Positions 25,584 through 34,976 of a DNA stretch of 64,000 nucleotides are shown in pieces. The notes below the pieces were generated by a model, which saw only the letters and a list, made by a program, of their open reading frames with translations, searched no databases and was not told the DNA's origin. The translations under genes were made by a program, and so were the position numbers. The stretch comes from Chryseobacterium scophthalmum. Lineage in GTDB: Bacteria > Bacteroidota > Bacteroidia > Flavobacteriales > Weeksellaceae. The DNA is taken from positions 1,860,001 through 1,924,000 of the forward strand of contig NZ_FSRQ01000001.1 in NCBI RefSeq assembly GCF_900143185.1, written 5' to 3'. Position 1 is the stretch's first letter. Every line of letters starts with the position of its first letter.

Positions 25584-26864
25584 TTATTTTTCAAAAACTG
25601 CGTAATCAGAAACCTTAAAACTAAAGTTTTTACCGTTGTTGAAATCTCTTTTCGTTCCATCAAAAATATTTTTAAAAGCTCCGGTTACATTTTCATCCTC
25701 AATGGTAAATTCTACGTTCTCTTTTGAAAAATTGAGCACCACTAAAACTTCATTCCACTTATTTTTTCTGATGTAAGCAAAAATTTTATTATTCGCAGAA
25801 GTATTTAAAAGATAGGTCACAACATTTGAATCACCACCTCTTAAAGCTGGGTTTGAAGATTTCAGATTCAACAAAGTTTTATAAAAATCAGCCATTTCGC
25901 AATGGTTCGTCCACTCAATTGGGTCTTTTTCAAAAAATTCTAATCGTTTCAGATTAGGAAGTTCCTGACCTGAATACAATAAAGGAATTCCGTTCCAGGT
26001 TGCTGAAAATATTGCCATTGGTTTGGTAATATCGCCGTACTTTTCGTATTCTGTTCCGTTCCAGGAATTTTCATCGTGATTACTTGTAAACCATGCTCTC
26101 ATTGAAGAATCTCCGATTTGAGAATATTTCCTAAGCAAATCTATAAGTTCATGAATCGGTTGATTGTCTTTATAAAATTCGGCAGATTTGTGCATCCATT
26201 TCCAAGAATAACTTGCATCAAAAACTTTTCCGTATTCCGGACTTTCCAATTCATCAAACTCACCAATCCAGAAAAGAGGTTTTATTTTTTCTACTTCCGG
26301 TCTTGCTTCTTTCCAAAAATCAACAGTTACCCAAGAAGCCAAATCGCATCTGAATCCATCAATATCGGTTTCTTCAATCCAGAATTTCATTGCATCGATC
26401 ATGGCTTTTCGCATATCCTTATTCTGATAATCAAGCTCAATAATATCATCCATTCCTGAAGCCATTTTGAAATCGCCATTTTCTTTCAGGTAAAATTCAG
26501 GATTTGTTTTCGTCCAAATATGATCCCAACCTGTGTGATTAGCCACCCAGTCGATAATTACTTTAAAACCTAAACGGTGCGCTTCATTCACCAAATGTTT
26601 GAAATCATCCATCGTTCCAAACTCTGGATTGATCGAAGTATAATCTGACGCGGCATAAGGACTTCCAAGACTTCCCTTCTTATTTTTTTGAGCAATCGGA
26701 GTAATCGGCATGAACCATAAAGTTTTAACGCCCATATTTTTCAGGCGCGGCATTTCTTTTTCAAACGCTCTGAAAGTGCCTTCTTTAGTATATTGTCTTA
26801 CGTTAACTTCATATATATTGGTGGTGTGTTTCCATTCCTGAGGTAAATCCATATTCGTTTTCAT
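25584..26864 (-). CDS. Alpha-amylase family glycosyl hydrolase (GH13)
   Basis: 426 residues from ATG 26864; the frame is open to 26927, but a -7 box at 26925-26932 would place the transcription start inside that extension. No signal peptide, so cytosolic. GH13 motifs: VIIDWVANHTGWD, the nucleophile region DGFRCDLAS, the acid Glu in WIGEFDE and TSNHDENSW. It ends with a short beta domain (VLVVLNFSKENVEF). Likely cuts alpha-glucans or maltodextrins; the exact specificity is open. Confidence 0.88.
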   Translation of the reverse strand: MKTNMDLPQEWKHTTNIYEVNVRQYTKEGTFRAFEKEMPRLKNMGVKTLWFMPITPIAQKNKKGSLGSPYAASDYTSINPEFGTMDDFKHLVNEAHRLGFKVIIDWVANHTGWDHIWTKTNPEFYLKENGDFKMASGMDDIIELDYQNKDMRKAMIDAMKFWIEETDIDGFRCDLASWVTVDFWKEARPEVEKIKPLFWIGEFDELESPEYGKVFDASYSWKWMHKSAEFYKDNQPIHELIDLLRKYSQIGDSSMRAWFTSNHDENSWNGTEYEKYGDITKPMAIFSATWNGIPLLYSGQELPNLKRLEFFEKDPIEWTNHCEMADFYKTLLNLKSSNPALRGGDSNVVTYLLNTSANNKIFAYIRKNKWNEVLVVLNFSKENVEFTIEDENVTGAFKNIFDGTKRDFNNGKNFSFKVSDYAVFEK

Positions 26865-26924
26865 TTTAAAAAATAAAGGAAACAGGTGCTGTTTCATACA
26901 ATCAGTTTTTAACTGATTTCTTTG

Positions 26925-26932
26925 CAAAAATA
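26925..26932 (-). promoter_or_regulatory. Probable -7 box of the GH13 gene
   Basis: Minus-strand TATTTTTG fits TAnnTTTG and supports translation from 26864 rather than from the upstream ATG at 26927. Confidence 0.4.
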
Positions 26933-26962
26933 AGAAATTGAGTTTTAAAATTTATTTGAAAC

Positions 26963-26990
26963 AAAAAACCCTGAATTTTACTTCAGGGCT
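26963..26990 (-). terminator. Terminator after the pRiA4b ORF-3-like gene
   Basis: On the minus strand AGCCCTGAA and TTCAGGGTT pair, then a T run. It lies 13 bases past the stop at 27003. Confidence 0.8.
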
Positions 26991-27002
26991 ATATTTTAAT
27001 TT

Positions 27003-27605
27003 CTATCTTTCGTTGTCATCGTCTTCATCATCGAAAACATCATCATTATAGTCATCTTCTTCATCATCATCGAAACTATCGTCATCTTCATCTGCAAAGT
27101 TATTGCTTCCACCTCCGAAATCATCATCAAAATTAAAATCGTCATCCATTAAAGGCATTGCCGATTTTTTATTTTTTGATCCTGCAGCGCTTTTATTTTT
27201 GCTTGGAGCTTTTAAAGGAGCATTTCCGAATCTGTATGCAGTAAGCGGATAATTCACACCTTTTGTTTCTTCTACTACTTCTACAAGTTCGCAGAAAAAT
27301 TCCCAAAGATCAAGCAAACCATACTGGAACTGTGCTTTGTCTCCTGCTGACTCAAATGCTTCATCGATGTACACATCTGACATAATCTCGCCATCACCAT
27401 CATCACTCATATCTTCAAGTGGAACGCTTTTTACAACAGTACCATCTTCTTCGAGAAGATTAAAAGTAGACAGCTCATCTCCACTAAGGTTGAATGCACT
27501 TTTAATTCCCAAATGTAAGTTCCAGAGTGTTTGTTTTCCTTTGATTTCTACATCTCGGAAAATGTCTTCTTTCGTATCTAATATTACACGGATTTTGTAA
27601 ACCAT
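27003..27605 (-). CDS. pRiA4b ORF-3-like protein with a highly acidic tail
   Basis: 200 residues. The first 130 match the plasmid pRiA4b ORF-3 / 'IS1096 passenger TnpR' family pattern (YKIRVILDTKEDIFRDVEI, LWNLHLGIKSAFNL). From residue about 155 the protein becomes a run of Asp/Glu residues broken by Phe, Asn and Ser. Despite the family name there is no transposase, inverted repeat or other sign of an insertion sequence; the domain is chromosomal in many Flavobacteria. Function unknown. The acidic tail may bind a basic protein or metal ions. Confidence 0.75.
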   Translation of the reverse strand: MVYKIRVILDTKEDIFRDVEIKGKQTLWNLHLGIKSAFNLSGDELSTFNLLEEDGTVVKSVPLEDMSDDGDGEIMSDVYIDEAFESAGDKAQFQYGLLDLWEFFCELVEVVEETKGVNYPLTAYRFGNAPLKAPSKNKSAAGSKNKKSAMPLMDDDFNFDDDFGGGSNNFADEDDDSFDDDEEDDYNDDVFDDEDDDNER

Positions 27606-27657
27606 ATCAGTATTTCAATTACTTTTTGCCTTTATTTATTATGATAAATTCTTGATG

Positions 27658-27665
27658 CAAATATA
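27658..27665 (-). promoter_or_regulatory. Probable -7 box of the pRiA4b ORF-3-like gene
   Basis: Minus-strand TATATTTG; a possible TTTG lies 17 bases further upstream, slightly short of the usual distance. Confidence 0.35.
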
Positions 27666-27737
27666 TAATAAATGAGATTTTACAAAAAATATTTAATAAT
27701 TTTTTAGAAACTTTTTTTTTCTTACATTTCGCCAAAA

Positions 27738-28769
27738 TCATTTACTTTTCTCGAGCATAAAACTGAATTTTGTGCCTTCAAGGTAAACGCTTTCTACCGT
27801 AATATTTTCGTTATGAGCCTCCAGAATGTGCTTTACAATGGCAAGTCCTAATCCGGAACCGCCCTGTCTTCGGCTTCGACTGGTCTCTACTCTATAAAAT
27901 CTTTCAAAAATTCTTGGTAAAAGTTCGGCTTTTATTCCCATCCCATTATCAATCACTTCGATGAGTACTTTGTTTTTAAGAACACTTGTTTTCACCACTA
28001 CTCTAGCCTCCTGTCTGTTGGCGTAATGAATAGCATTTGAAATTAAATTAATAAAAACCTGAGAAATCTTTTGTTTGTCTGCTTCTACAAAAATCTGGCT
28101 GTGTAAAGTCTGAAGCTGTAAAACGGTATTGTTTTTTTCAGCTTCTAAATCAAGCAAATCAAAAATTTCTTTTATCAGAATATTAACATCAAATTTTGAA
28201 ACAGTAAGATTTATTTCTCCGGCTTCCAATCTATTGATCATATCGAGATCGTTGACGATAGCGATTAATCTTTCTACAGAAATCCCAATTCTTTCTAAAT
28301 ATTTATCACGAATCGTTAAGTTATCAACTCCACCGTCAACCAAAGTTTCTACATAACCTTGAATCGAAAAAAGTGGAGTTTTCAGCTCATGCGAAACATT
28401 TCCGATGTACTCTTTACGGTAGCTTTCCATTTCCTTCATCATATCCATCTCAGTGAGCTGTTGTTGATTGAAATCTGAAAATCTTTCGCCCAGCTCTTTC
28501 AGCGTAATATTATTCTGATCACTGTAAACAATTTCTTCCGGAAGAATTTTCGAAATTTTTCTGACCTGTTTTTTTGCGTAATAATTAAAAAGCAGTTCTA
28601 ACACCACATAATTAATAATAAACATCAAAACGATGCACACAAAAAGACCAATCTTAAACTGAGAAGTATGGTAATAGATATCTTTCAGTGAATCGAAAAT
28701 AATCACCAAAACAAACATCACCAATGTAAGCAGACATGATGAAACTAGGGTAAGTCTGTAAAATTTCAA
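27738..28769 (-). CDS. Sensor histidine kinase, PhoR-like
   Basis: 343-residue inner-membrane kinase with two helices at about 7-27 and 40-62 and almost no periplasmic loop. The phospho-acceptor is H127 in GNVSHELKTPLFSIQGY, followed by the ATP-binding boxes NLISNAIHYA, DNGMGIKAEL, FERFYR and GGSGLGLAIVKHIL. The FSIQGYVETLVDGG region resembles PhoR kinases. It lies 46 bases after its response regulator on the same strand. The signal is not known; the small sensor region suggests sensing through the membrane or a partner protein. Confidence 0.88.
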   Translation of the reverse strand: MKFYRLTLVSSCLLTLVMFVLVIIFDSLKDIYYHTSQFKIGLFVCIVLMFIINYVVLELLFNYYAKKQVRKISKILPEEIVYSDQNNITLKELGERFSDFNQQQLTEMDMMKEMESYRKEYIGNVSHELKTPLFSIQGYVETLVDGGVDNLTIRDKYLERIGISVERLIAIVNDLDMINRLEAGEINLTVSKFDVNILIKEIFDLLDLEAEKNNTVLQLQTLHSQIFVEADKQKISQVFINLISNAIHYANRQEARVVVKTSVLKNKVLIEVIDNGMGIKAELLPRIFERFYRVETSRSRRQGGSGLGLAIVKHILEAHNENITVESVYLEGTKFSFMLEKSK

Positions 28770-28815
28770 TTTTACAAAATTTTATAGGTTAAATGTAAAG
28801 TTAGGATTTTTTGAG

Positions 28816-29499
28816 CTAAACAATTAATTTATACCCAATACCTTTTAAAGTCTGAATCGTGTTGATTCCTAATTTTTCTCTCAGTCTACGGATATGTACA
28901 TCAATTGTTCTTTCACCAACAATCACGTCATTCCCCCAAACTTTTTCAAGAATTTCTTCTCTTTTAAACACTTTTTCTGTGTTTGAAGCTAAAAGATAAA
29001 GCAAATCGAATTCTTTTTTAGGCAATAAAAACTGCTGCCCGCTTTTTGAAACTCTGAAGTTGTCTTTATCAATGATTAAATCACCTATTTCGATCAGTTT
29101 GGCATTATCAGAAACCTGAGAAGTCAGCTGAAGCAATGCATTTACTTTAGAAATAAGAATTTTCGGTTTAATTAGTTTTACAACATAATCGTTTGCTCCT
29201 GCCTGAAAGCCAGCCAACTGAGAAAACTCTTCACTTCTTGCAGAAAGAAAAACTATAAGCGTTTTTTGCAGCTCTTTTACTTTTCTAAGTTCCTGGCAAG
29301 TCTCGATACCGTCTTTTTCGGGCATCATTACATCTAATAATATTAAATCAGGAATAATTTCTTTAGCTTTATCTATACCTTCGTTACCATTTGTAGCGGT
29401 ATAAATGTCGTAGCCTTCTTTTTCCAGATTGTAAGACAGAATCTCTAGAATATCGAGTTCATCGTCTATTAGAAGAATTTTCTTTTGGTTCATTTTCAA
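28816..29499 (-). CDS. OmpR/PhoB-family response regulator
   Basis: 227 residues: receiver domain with D56 as phospho-acceptor (LILLDVMMPEKDG) and the acidic pair IDDE at 11-14, then a winged-helix DNA-binding domain ending ERTIDVHIRRLREKLG. First gene of the two-component operon. A second possible start is two codons downstream (MNQKK). The divergent TonB-dependent receptor starts 182 bases away, which makes that operon a likely target. PhoB is the nearest resemblance, but phosphate control is not proven by the sequence. Confidence 0.88.
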   Translation of the reverse strand: MKMNQKKILLIDDELDILEILSYNLEKEGYDIYTATNGNEGIDKAKEIIPDLILLDVMMPEKDGIETCQELRKVKELQKTLIVFLSARSEEFSQLAGFQAGANDYVVKLIKPKILISKVNALLQLTSQVSDNAKLIEIGDLIIDKDNFRVSKSGQQFLLPKKEFDLLYLLASNTEKVFKREEILEKVWGNDVIVGERTIDVHIRRLREKLGINTIQTLKGIGYKLIV

Positions 29500-29510
29500 T
29501 TTTTACGTTT

Positions 29511-29518
29511 CAAAGTTA
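29511..29518 (-). promoter_or_regulatory. Probable -7 box of the response regulator gene
   Basis: Minus-strand TAACTTTG, 12 bases before the start codon. The neighbouring divergent gap (29520-29680) also contains two TTAACA repeats about 30 bases apart that could be regulator sites. Confidence 0.35.
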
Positions 29519-29680
29519 ATCAATTTTGAATGATGGATTAACACAATGGTTATCGTTCACATAAAGTTAACAATAATTTCCTTTTCGTAATGTTTAGTTA
29601 AGAAAAATTTAAATTTTACTAAACCATTTACACGAACAATCTTTTCTTCCTTTGCACCGAAAGTAATTAGTAAAAAAGAA

Positions 29681-32254
29681 ATGAATTTTAGAAAACTGAG
29701 TATCGCTGCATTATTCCTTACCACATCTGGTACTTTAATGTACGCTCAAGAAAAAAATGACACCGTAAAGAACGAAAAAAAGATTGAGGGTGTTATTATT
29801 CAGGGAACAACAAAGAAGGGCAGCGAATCTAACATCATCACTGTACAGAGAAAATCTGTTGAAGTAATTGAACGTGTAGGTTCTGTACAGCTGGAAAAAC
29901 AAGGTGTAGGTGACGTTTCTGTAGCCGTAACGAAAGCAACAGGATCGCAGAAACAAGAAGGTAGCGGACAAATTTTTATCCGTGGTCTTGGTGACCGTAA
30001 CAACTCTACAACGATTAACGGACTTCAGGTTCCTTCAAACGATCCTTTATACAAAAACATCGATTTAAGTATCATCAAAACTGATATGATCGATTTTATT
30101 GGTCTGGAAAAAGTGTACAACCCAAGGCTTTGGGGTGATATGTCTGGAGCCAATGTTGACATTGTAACAAAAGTTTACACCGGAAAGCCTTATTTTAAAA
30201 TTAATTTAGGGTCTTCTGTAAACTTTAATGCAGTACAAAAAAACAATTATTTCCTTCAGGACGGACCAAGCTATTTTGGCTTTGCTAAACTGGAACAGCC
30301 TTCTAAAAATGCAGTTGCAAATAGAGGATATGTTTTTAATACGTCTTGGAAAGATCAGGAAGTAAACAATCCTTTCAACTCTAACTTGAGCTTTGATTTC
30401 GGAACTAATTTCAAAGTTGGAAGCCAAGGAAAACTAAGTATTTTCGGATACGGAGGTTTTGATAACAGCTACGAATATTTTAACGGAATCACAGGAGGTA
30501 CATATAGCGCACAGGACGATGCTCTTAGAATATATACTCAAGCAGAAGAATTTAAATATACTACCAATACAACTGGTTTAGTAAATATTAATTACAAAAT
30601 TAATCCTAATCATAATATTAATCTATCATCAAATTATATCCATACTTCTGAGCAGAAATTAGGAAATTTCTCAGGATATAACAGAGATTATTATGATAAT
30701 GATGTTAACCAGACAAGATACACAACTCAGCTGAGAAGAGCCACAACTCGTATTAACGATTTATTAGTAAACCAATTAAGAGGTGAGCATACATTATCTG
30801 AACCATTGAAAATATCTTGGAATATTGGTTATAACAGATTAGACAGCAGAAGACCAGACAGGCAACAGAATGTAACTGTTTTAGACAAACAACAAAACTA
30901 TAGCTTCTTCGCAAGTAGTAATCCTGGAGCAAACAACAGATATTACGATCAGCTTTTGGAGAATGATTTTGTAGGTGATATTCATGCAGATTACAAATTG
31001 GGAGAAAGCGCAAAAATTACTTTAGGATATAGCGGAAGATATAAAGACAGTGATTTCAAAGCAACACAATATAACTTTAGAATTTTGCCGGTACAGGGAA
31101 GCTACTTTGTTGATCCTAAAAATTATGACACATTCTTTAATCTTGCTAATTATCAGTCGGGAGTTTTCTTTGATGTTGTAACTTTTAGAGGTGATGTGAA
31201 ATATTCTCCGGAACAAGCATTAATTCCGCAAACATTTACTTCTGAAATGACTAATAATGCAGGTTATGTAAATGTAGATTACAAATTCAGCGATAAGTTT
31301 ACAGCGCAGGTTGGAGTAAGATACGAAAATCTAATGCAAAAACTTAAATACAATACTGCAATTCAAGAAGGAAAACAGGACAGAGATTACAATAAAATCT
31401 TACCTGCTTTCAACTTAAAATATAGCTTAAATGATAAACATAATTTAAGATTAGCGGGATCTAAAACCTACACCTCACCATTGTTACTTGAAATTGCACC
31501 TTTCGAATATGAAGATATTGAAGAAAGTACATTGGGTAATCAATCAAACTACCTTGCAGACAACTATAATGTAGATTTAAAATGGGAATGGTTTCCAAGT
31601 AAAAATGAATTAGTGTCGTTATCTGCATTTGGAAAATATATCCAAAATCCTCTTGCAAGAGTAACCATTAATTCATCTTCCAACTCTACTTCTGTAATGA
31701 ACGTAGGAGACACAGGAAGAGTATATGGAGTGGAAGCAGAAATCAGAAAAGACATTTACAGTACTGGTAATACAAGATTATATGCATTCTTGAACGGTAC
31801 TTATTTAAATACTGAACAAGAACTTGACAACGACAAAGTTGCTAAAGAGAATTCAGGACCTGGACAATCAAATTACTCTACTAACTTCAATGTTACAAAA
31901 GATAAAATGCAGGGTGCTTCAGATTTCTTAGCTAATGCCAATATTGGTTTAGAACAGAAATGGGGTACCAAAAACTCGATGGATTTGGTTGTTTCATACT
32001 CTTATATTTCAGATAACATTTACTCTTTAGGTACACAAAACAGAGGAAATATGGTAGATAAGGCATTCAGTACTTTAGATGCCACTTTGAAATTTAAATT
32101 ATCAAATGGAATGGGCTTCTCTTTCACTGGAAGAAACCTAATTAATCCTTATTTCACAAGAGTTCAAGACAATCTAATAACAGGAAATGAACTTGCATCA
32201 AAAAAATATAAAAGAGGAACAGCTGTAGGAGCAAGCATTTCTTACGAATTCTAA
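29681..32254 (+). CDS. TonB-dependent outer-membrane receptor
   Basis: 857 residues with a signal peptide (MNFRKLSIAALFLTTSGTLMYAQ). The plug domain (about 35-180) shows GVIIQGTTKK, GSGQIFIRGLGDRNNSTTINGLQ and GLEKVYNPRLWGDMSGANVDI; the rest is a 22-strand barrel ending GASISYEF with the usual terminal Phe. There is no N-terminal carboxypeptidase-like domain and no SusD partner, so it is not a typical glycan system. Two genes downstream are lipoproteins or exported proteins. Position next to PhoB/PhoR-like genes suggests uptake of a phosphorus source, as inference only. Confidence 0.92.
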   Translation: MNFRKLSIAALFLTTSGTLMYAQEKNDTVKNEKKIEGVIIQGTTKKGSESNIITVQRKSVEVIERVGSVQLEKQGVGDVSVAVTKATGSQKQEGSGQIFIRGLGDRNNSTTINGLQVPSNDPLYKNIDLSIIKTDMIDFIGLEKVYNPRLWGDMSGANVDIVTKVYTGKPYFKINLGSSVNFNAVQKNNYFLQDGPSYFGFAKLEQPSKNAVANRGYVFNTSWKDQEVNNPFNSNLSFDFGTNFKVGSQGKLSIFGYGGFDNSYEYFNGITGGTYSAQDDALRIYTQAEEFKYTTNTTGLVNINYKINPNHNINLSSNYIHTSEQKLGNFSGYNRDYYDNDVNQTRYTTQLRRATTRINDLLVNQLRGEHTLSEPLKISWNIGYNRLDSRRPDRQQNVTVLDKQQNYSFFASSNPGANNRYYDQLLENDFVGDIHADYKLGESAKITLGYSGRYKDSDFKATQYNFRILPVQGSYFVDPKNYDTFFNLANYQSGVFFDVVTFRGDVKYSPEQALIPQTFTSEMTNNAGYVNVDYKFSDKFTAQVGVRYENLMQKLKYNTAIQEGKQDRDYNKILPAFNLKYSLNDKHNLRLAGSKTYTSPLLLEIAPFEYEDIEESTLGNQSNYLADNYNVDLKWEWFPSKNELVSLSAFGKYIQNPLARVTINSSSNSTSVMNVGDTGRVYGVEAEIRKDIYSTGNTRLYAFLNGTYLNTEQELDNDKVAKENSGPGQSNYSTNFNVTKDKMQGASDFLANANIGLEQKWGTKNSMDLVVSYSYISDNIYSLGTQNRGNMVDKAFSTLDATLKFKLSNGMGFSFTGRNLINPYFTRVQDNLITGNELASKKYKRGTAVGASISYEF

Positions 32255-32282
32255 ATAAAAAATAAATATAAAATATTGTAAA

Positions 32283-33443
32283 ATGAAAAAGAACACTTTA
32301 AAATTATTAGCTGCTGCATTCATTATGTCGACAACAGCTGTAGTATTCCAATCTTGTAGTAATAATGATGACGAAGAAATCATCGCTTCGGGTATTGCTT
32401 CTGATCCTAACAACTTTAAAGGAGAAGTAAAGTCTGGTGAAACAGTAACTTTAGATCCAACAAAAGTTTATAAACTTACAGGTGCTGTTGCCGTAAAAGC
32501 TGGTGGTACATTAGTAATTCCTGCAGGAACAAGAATTGAAGCTTCAGGTGGTACTTCTGCTTATATTACAGTTGAGCAAGATGGTAAAATCTTCGCAAAC
32601 GGTACAGCTTCTTCTCCAATCGTAATGACTTCACCAAACCCTACACCAGGAAGCTGGGGAGGTTTAGTAATCTGTGGTAAAGCTCCTATTAATAAAGGAA
32701 CTACTGCAACTGCTGAAGTAGGTAATGCAACATATGGAGGAACTAATGTTTCTGATAATTCAGGAATCTTAAAATTCGTAAGAATTGAATATGCAGGTGC
32801 AATTTTTACAGGTGATAAAGAATTTAACGGTCTTTCTCTTTTCGGAGTTGGTAACGGAACTACAATTGATAACATTTCATTAATCAACGGATCTGATGAT
32901 GGTATCGAGTTTTTTGGAGGAACAGTAAACGTATCAAATATCGTATCTGTTGCAAATGAAGATGATGCTTTCGACTGGACTGAAGGTTGGAATGGAACTG
33001 CAACAAACATTTATACAAAAAGAAGAGCAAACGGTGTTGGTAATAGAGGTATCGAAGCTGATAACAACTCTTTGGATAACAACGCAAATCCAAGATCTAA
33101 CCCTACTATTAAAAATGCTACTTTTATCGGAGGTACAACAGGTGAAGCTGATGCATTAAAATTAAGAGTTGGTACTTATGGTACTTTTGATAACTTGGTA
33201 TTATCTAACTGGACTACTGGTATCAATGTAGAGCATGATGCTTCTGTAGCTTATTTCAACGGTGGTAACAAGATTACTAACGTTAAATTTGATACAAATG
33301 TTGCTACTAAAGCTTCTGCTAAAAATACAGCAGGTGCAGCCGTAACAATCTTAGCAAACACTTATTCAGAAAATGCTTCTGCAACTGGTGCAGGAAATGG
33401 AATAAACACTCCAACTTGGGCTACAGGTTGGGCTGGATTGTAA
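32283..33443 (+). CDS. Surface-type lipoprotein with beta-helix-like repeats, paralogue 1
   Basis: 386 residues. Lipoprotein signal peptide with cysteine in VVFQSCSNNDDEE; the acidic residues after Cys resemble the Bacteroidetes surface-export signal. The mature part has repeating short strands (GGTLVIPAGTRIEA, ITVEQDGKIFANG, LSLFGVGNGTTIDNISLING, DDGIEFFGGTVNVSNIVSV), typical of a right-handed parallel beta-helix. It follows the TonB-dependent receptor by 28 bases, so it may be the receptor's surface partner. A paralogue is encoded at 34977-36149. No catalytic residues are recognised. Confidence 0.75.
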   Translation: MKKNTLKLLAAAFIMSTTAVVFQSCSNNDDEEIIASGIASDPNNFKGEVKSGETVTLDPTKVYKLTGAVAVKAGGTLVIPAGTRIEASGGTSAYITVEQDGKIFANGTASSPIVMTSPNPTPGSWGGLVICGKAPINKGTTATAEVGNATYGGTNVSDNSGILKFVRIEYAGAIFTGDKEFNGLSLFGVGNGTTIDNISLINGSDDGIEFFGGTVNVSNIVSVANEDDAFDWTEGWNGTATNIYTKRRANGVGNRGIEADNNSLDNNANPRSNPTIKNATFIGGTTGEADALKLRVGTYGTFDNLVLSNWTTGINVEHDASVAYFNGGNKITNVKFDTNVATKASAKNTAGAAVTILANTYSENASATGAGNGINTPTWATGWAGL

Positions 33444-33466
33444 GATATCTAAATTAATTATACAGA

Positions 33467-33510
33467 AGACCGTTCAAATTTTATTGAAAAAATTTGAACG
33501 GTCTATTTTA
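33467..33510 (+). terminator. Terminator after lipoprotein paralogue 1
   Basis: Long perfect stem AGACCGTTCAAATTTT / AAATTTGAACGGTCT followed by a weak T-rich tail (ATTTTA). Confidence 0.75.
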
Positions 33511-33539
33511 AAATCACCAAATCATTTAAAATTAATATC

Positions 33540-34577
33540 ATGAAACTAAATTTATTATTTAGCAAAATAGCATTTGCTTTTATTTTAATCAGTCAATTTG
33601 TATTTTCTCAAGATTTTAGTACACAAGCCGATTTTTCTAATTTCAAAGTAAGCTACGTAGGTTCTGATCAATATATACATTATAACTATGATGTACAGGG
33701 GAAATACAGAGGTTATAATTTAGCAATGTACTATAATGTAGTATCAAACGATACGCGGATTTTCACTAATTCTGTTTTTGATGATTCTAATTATGATCCA
33801 ATTTACTATCCTACATCAACGACTATTGATACTTGGAACTTAATATGGGATGATTTTTCTAAAGTAAAAAATGCTCTGAAATATATTTTGGTAATTAAAA
33901 CTTGGCCTGTTTATAATAATGACGGTAGTATATTAATTCCAGAATTAACAAAAACGTTAGAATATGTTCGCCCAATCGAAACTCCAAACTTAACAATAAC
34001 ATCTGTTCAGGTTTATAGTAGCTTAAGTGGAGTTAAAATCTTTGATTCTAATACAAGTAGCAACGGAGGACCTCAATTGCAAAAAAATGCTAGTTATCAA
34101 TTTAAAGTTATAGTAACTAAAACAGGTAATGCTGCTATAAATAATTTGAGATTTGATTTATGTCAATTTGATATACTACAGGGAAATTATCCGACCGTTC
34201 CTCCTAAAACCGTAAAAACTCAATATTTAAGTTTTGGGCAAGCTCAAAACAGTGCAGAGGTCACAACTGAAGCAACGATAGCAGATTTTGGTTCGAATAG
34301 TTTTATGGGAGTAGCTTTTCATTTAGATAAAGATAATACAATCGCAGAAACCAATGAAAATGATAATATAAAATTATTAGGAGCAGGTTATCATAGTAAA
34401 ATGGCAAATATCGGTGATAAAATTGAAGTTAATGTTTATGACATGAACGGTAATTTGCTTAAAAAATTAAAAACCACTTCAGACGATACAGATTTTATGA
34501 ATATTAAATCTCAATTAGGTTCAGGAAAATATATCTTAAGAACTAATGAGAAATCACGTCAGGTTTTAATAAAATAA
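33540..34577 (+). CDS. T9SS-sorted exported protein with CARDB-like domain
   Basis: 345 residues with a signal peptide ending FVFSQ. Residues about 150-265 form a CARDB-like adhesion domain (NLTITSVQVYSS; LDKDNTIAETNENDNI). The last 65 residues form a type A T9SS sorting domain (EVNVYDMNGNLLKKLK; GKYILRTNEKSRQVLIK), so the protein is exported to the cell surface. It sits between the two paralogous lipoproteins and has its own terminator. Probably a surface adhesin or binding protein. Confidence 0.72.
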   Translation: MKLNLLFSKIAFAFILISQFVFSQDFSTQADFSNFKVSYVGSDQYIHYNYDVQGKYRGYNLAMYYNVVSNDTRIFTNSVFDDSNYDPIYYPTSTTIDTWNLIWDDFSKVKNALKYILVIKTWPVYNNDGSILIPELTKTLEYVRPIETPNLTITSVQVYSSLSGVKIFDSNTSSNGGPQLQKNASYQFKVIVTKTGNAAINNLRFDLCQFDILQGNYPTVPPKTVKTQYLSFGQAQNSAEVTTEATIADFGSNSFMGVAFHLDKDNTIAETNENDNIKLLGAGYHSKMANIGDKIEVNVYDMNGNLLKKLKTTSDDTDFMNIKSQLGSGKYILRTNEKSRQVLIK

Positions 34578-34604
34578 ACTTTTTTTTTCTTCATATGAAA
34601 TGCA

Positions 34605-34646
34605 AAACCACGCCCGGAATTTATTTTCCGGGCGTGGTTATTTTTT
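34605..34646 (+). terminator. Strong terminator after the T9SS/CARDB gene
   Basis: 14-base perfect stem AACCACGCCCGGAA / TTCCGGGCGTGGTT with a six-base loop and a following T run. Confidence 0.92.
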
Positions 34647-34714
34647 GTACCAATTTGAATTTATTTTTAAAATATTTCTTAATTGTCATCAATCCGTCTC
34701 AATTAAAAATTCTT

Positions 34715-34815
34715 TGTTTTCTTTGCTAAGTGAAATCGAAGATTCGACGTAAGTCAAACGCCTTTGCGAACTTAAAAACAGTTAGTGGTTAAAAAAACTT
34801 GGCGAGCTTTGCGTT
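34715..34815. repeat. Degenerate 'CGCAAAG' intergenic repeat
   Basis: In the 399-base gap 34578-34976. The reverse complement reads AACGCAAAGCTCGCCAAG ... TTCGCAAAGGCG ... AGCAAAGAAAACAAAG. A similar tract (ACCGCAAAGGGAAACAAAG) is at about 55917 and a remnant (AACGCAAAGATTTATT) at about 14467. No open reading frame of note is in this gap. Confidence 0.4.
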
Positions 34816-34976
34816 AAAATCAAATAATATAATTAATAATAGATAATCATAATATTTAATCTAAAATCAATTCATTACCGTTTGAATTGGGATAATAAAC
34901 AGAAAAATGGTAATTTGGTCTTCTCATTCAAAATAGATTGATAAAAATCTCGTTGAAGAAGAGTAATCTGAGAATT

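Noticed and set aside
27003..27605. Insertion sequence, because the gene resembles the 'IS1096 passenger TnpR' family
   Set aside because: No transposase, no terminal inverted repeats and a normal gene environment; the name is historical.
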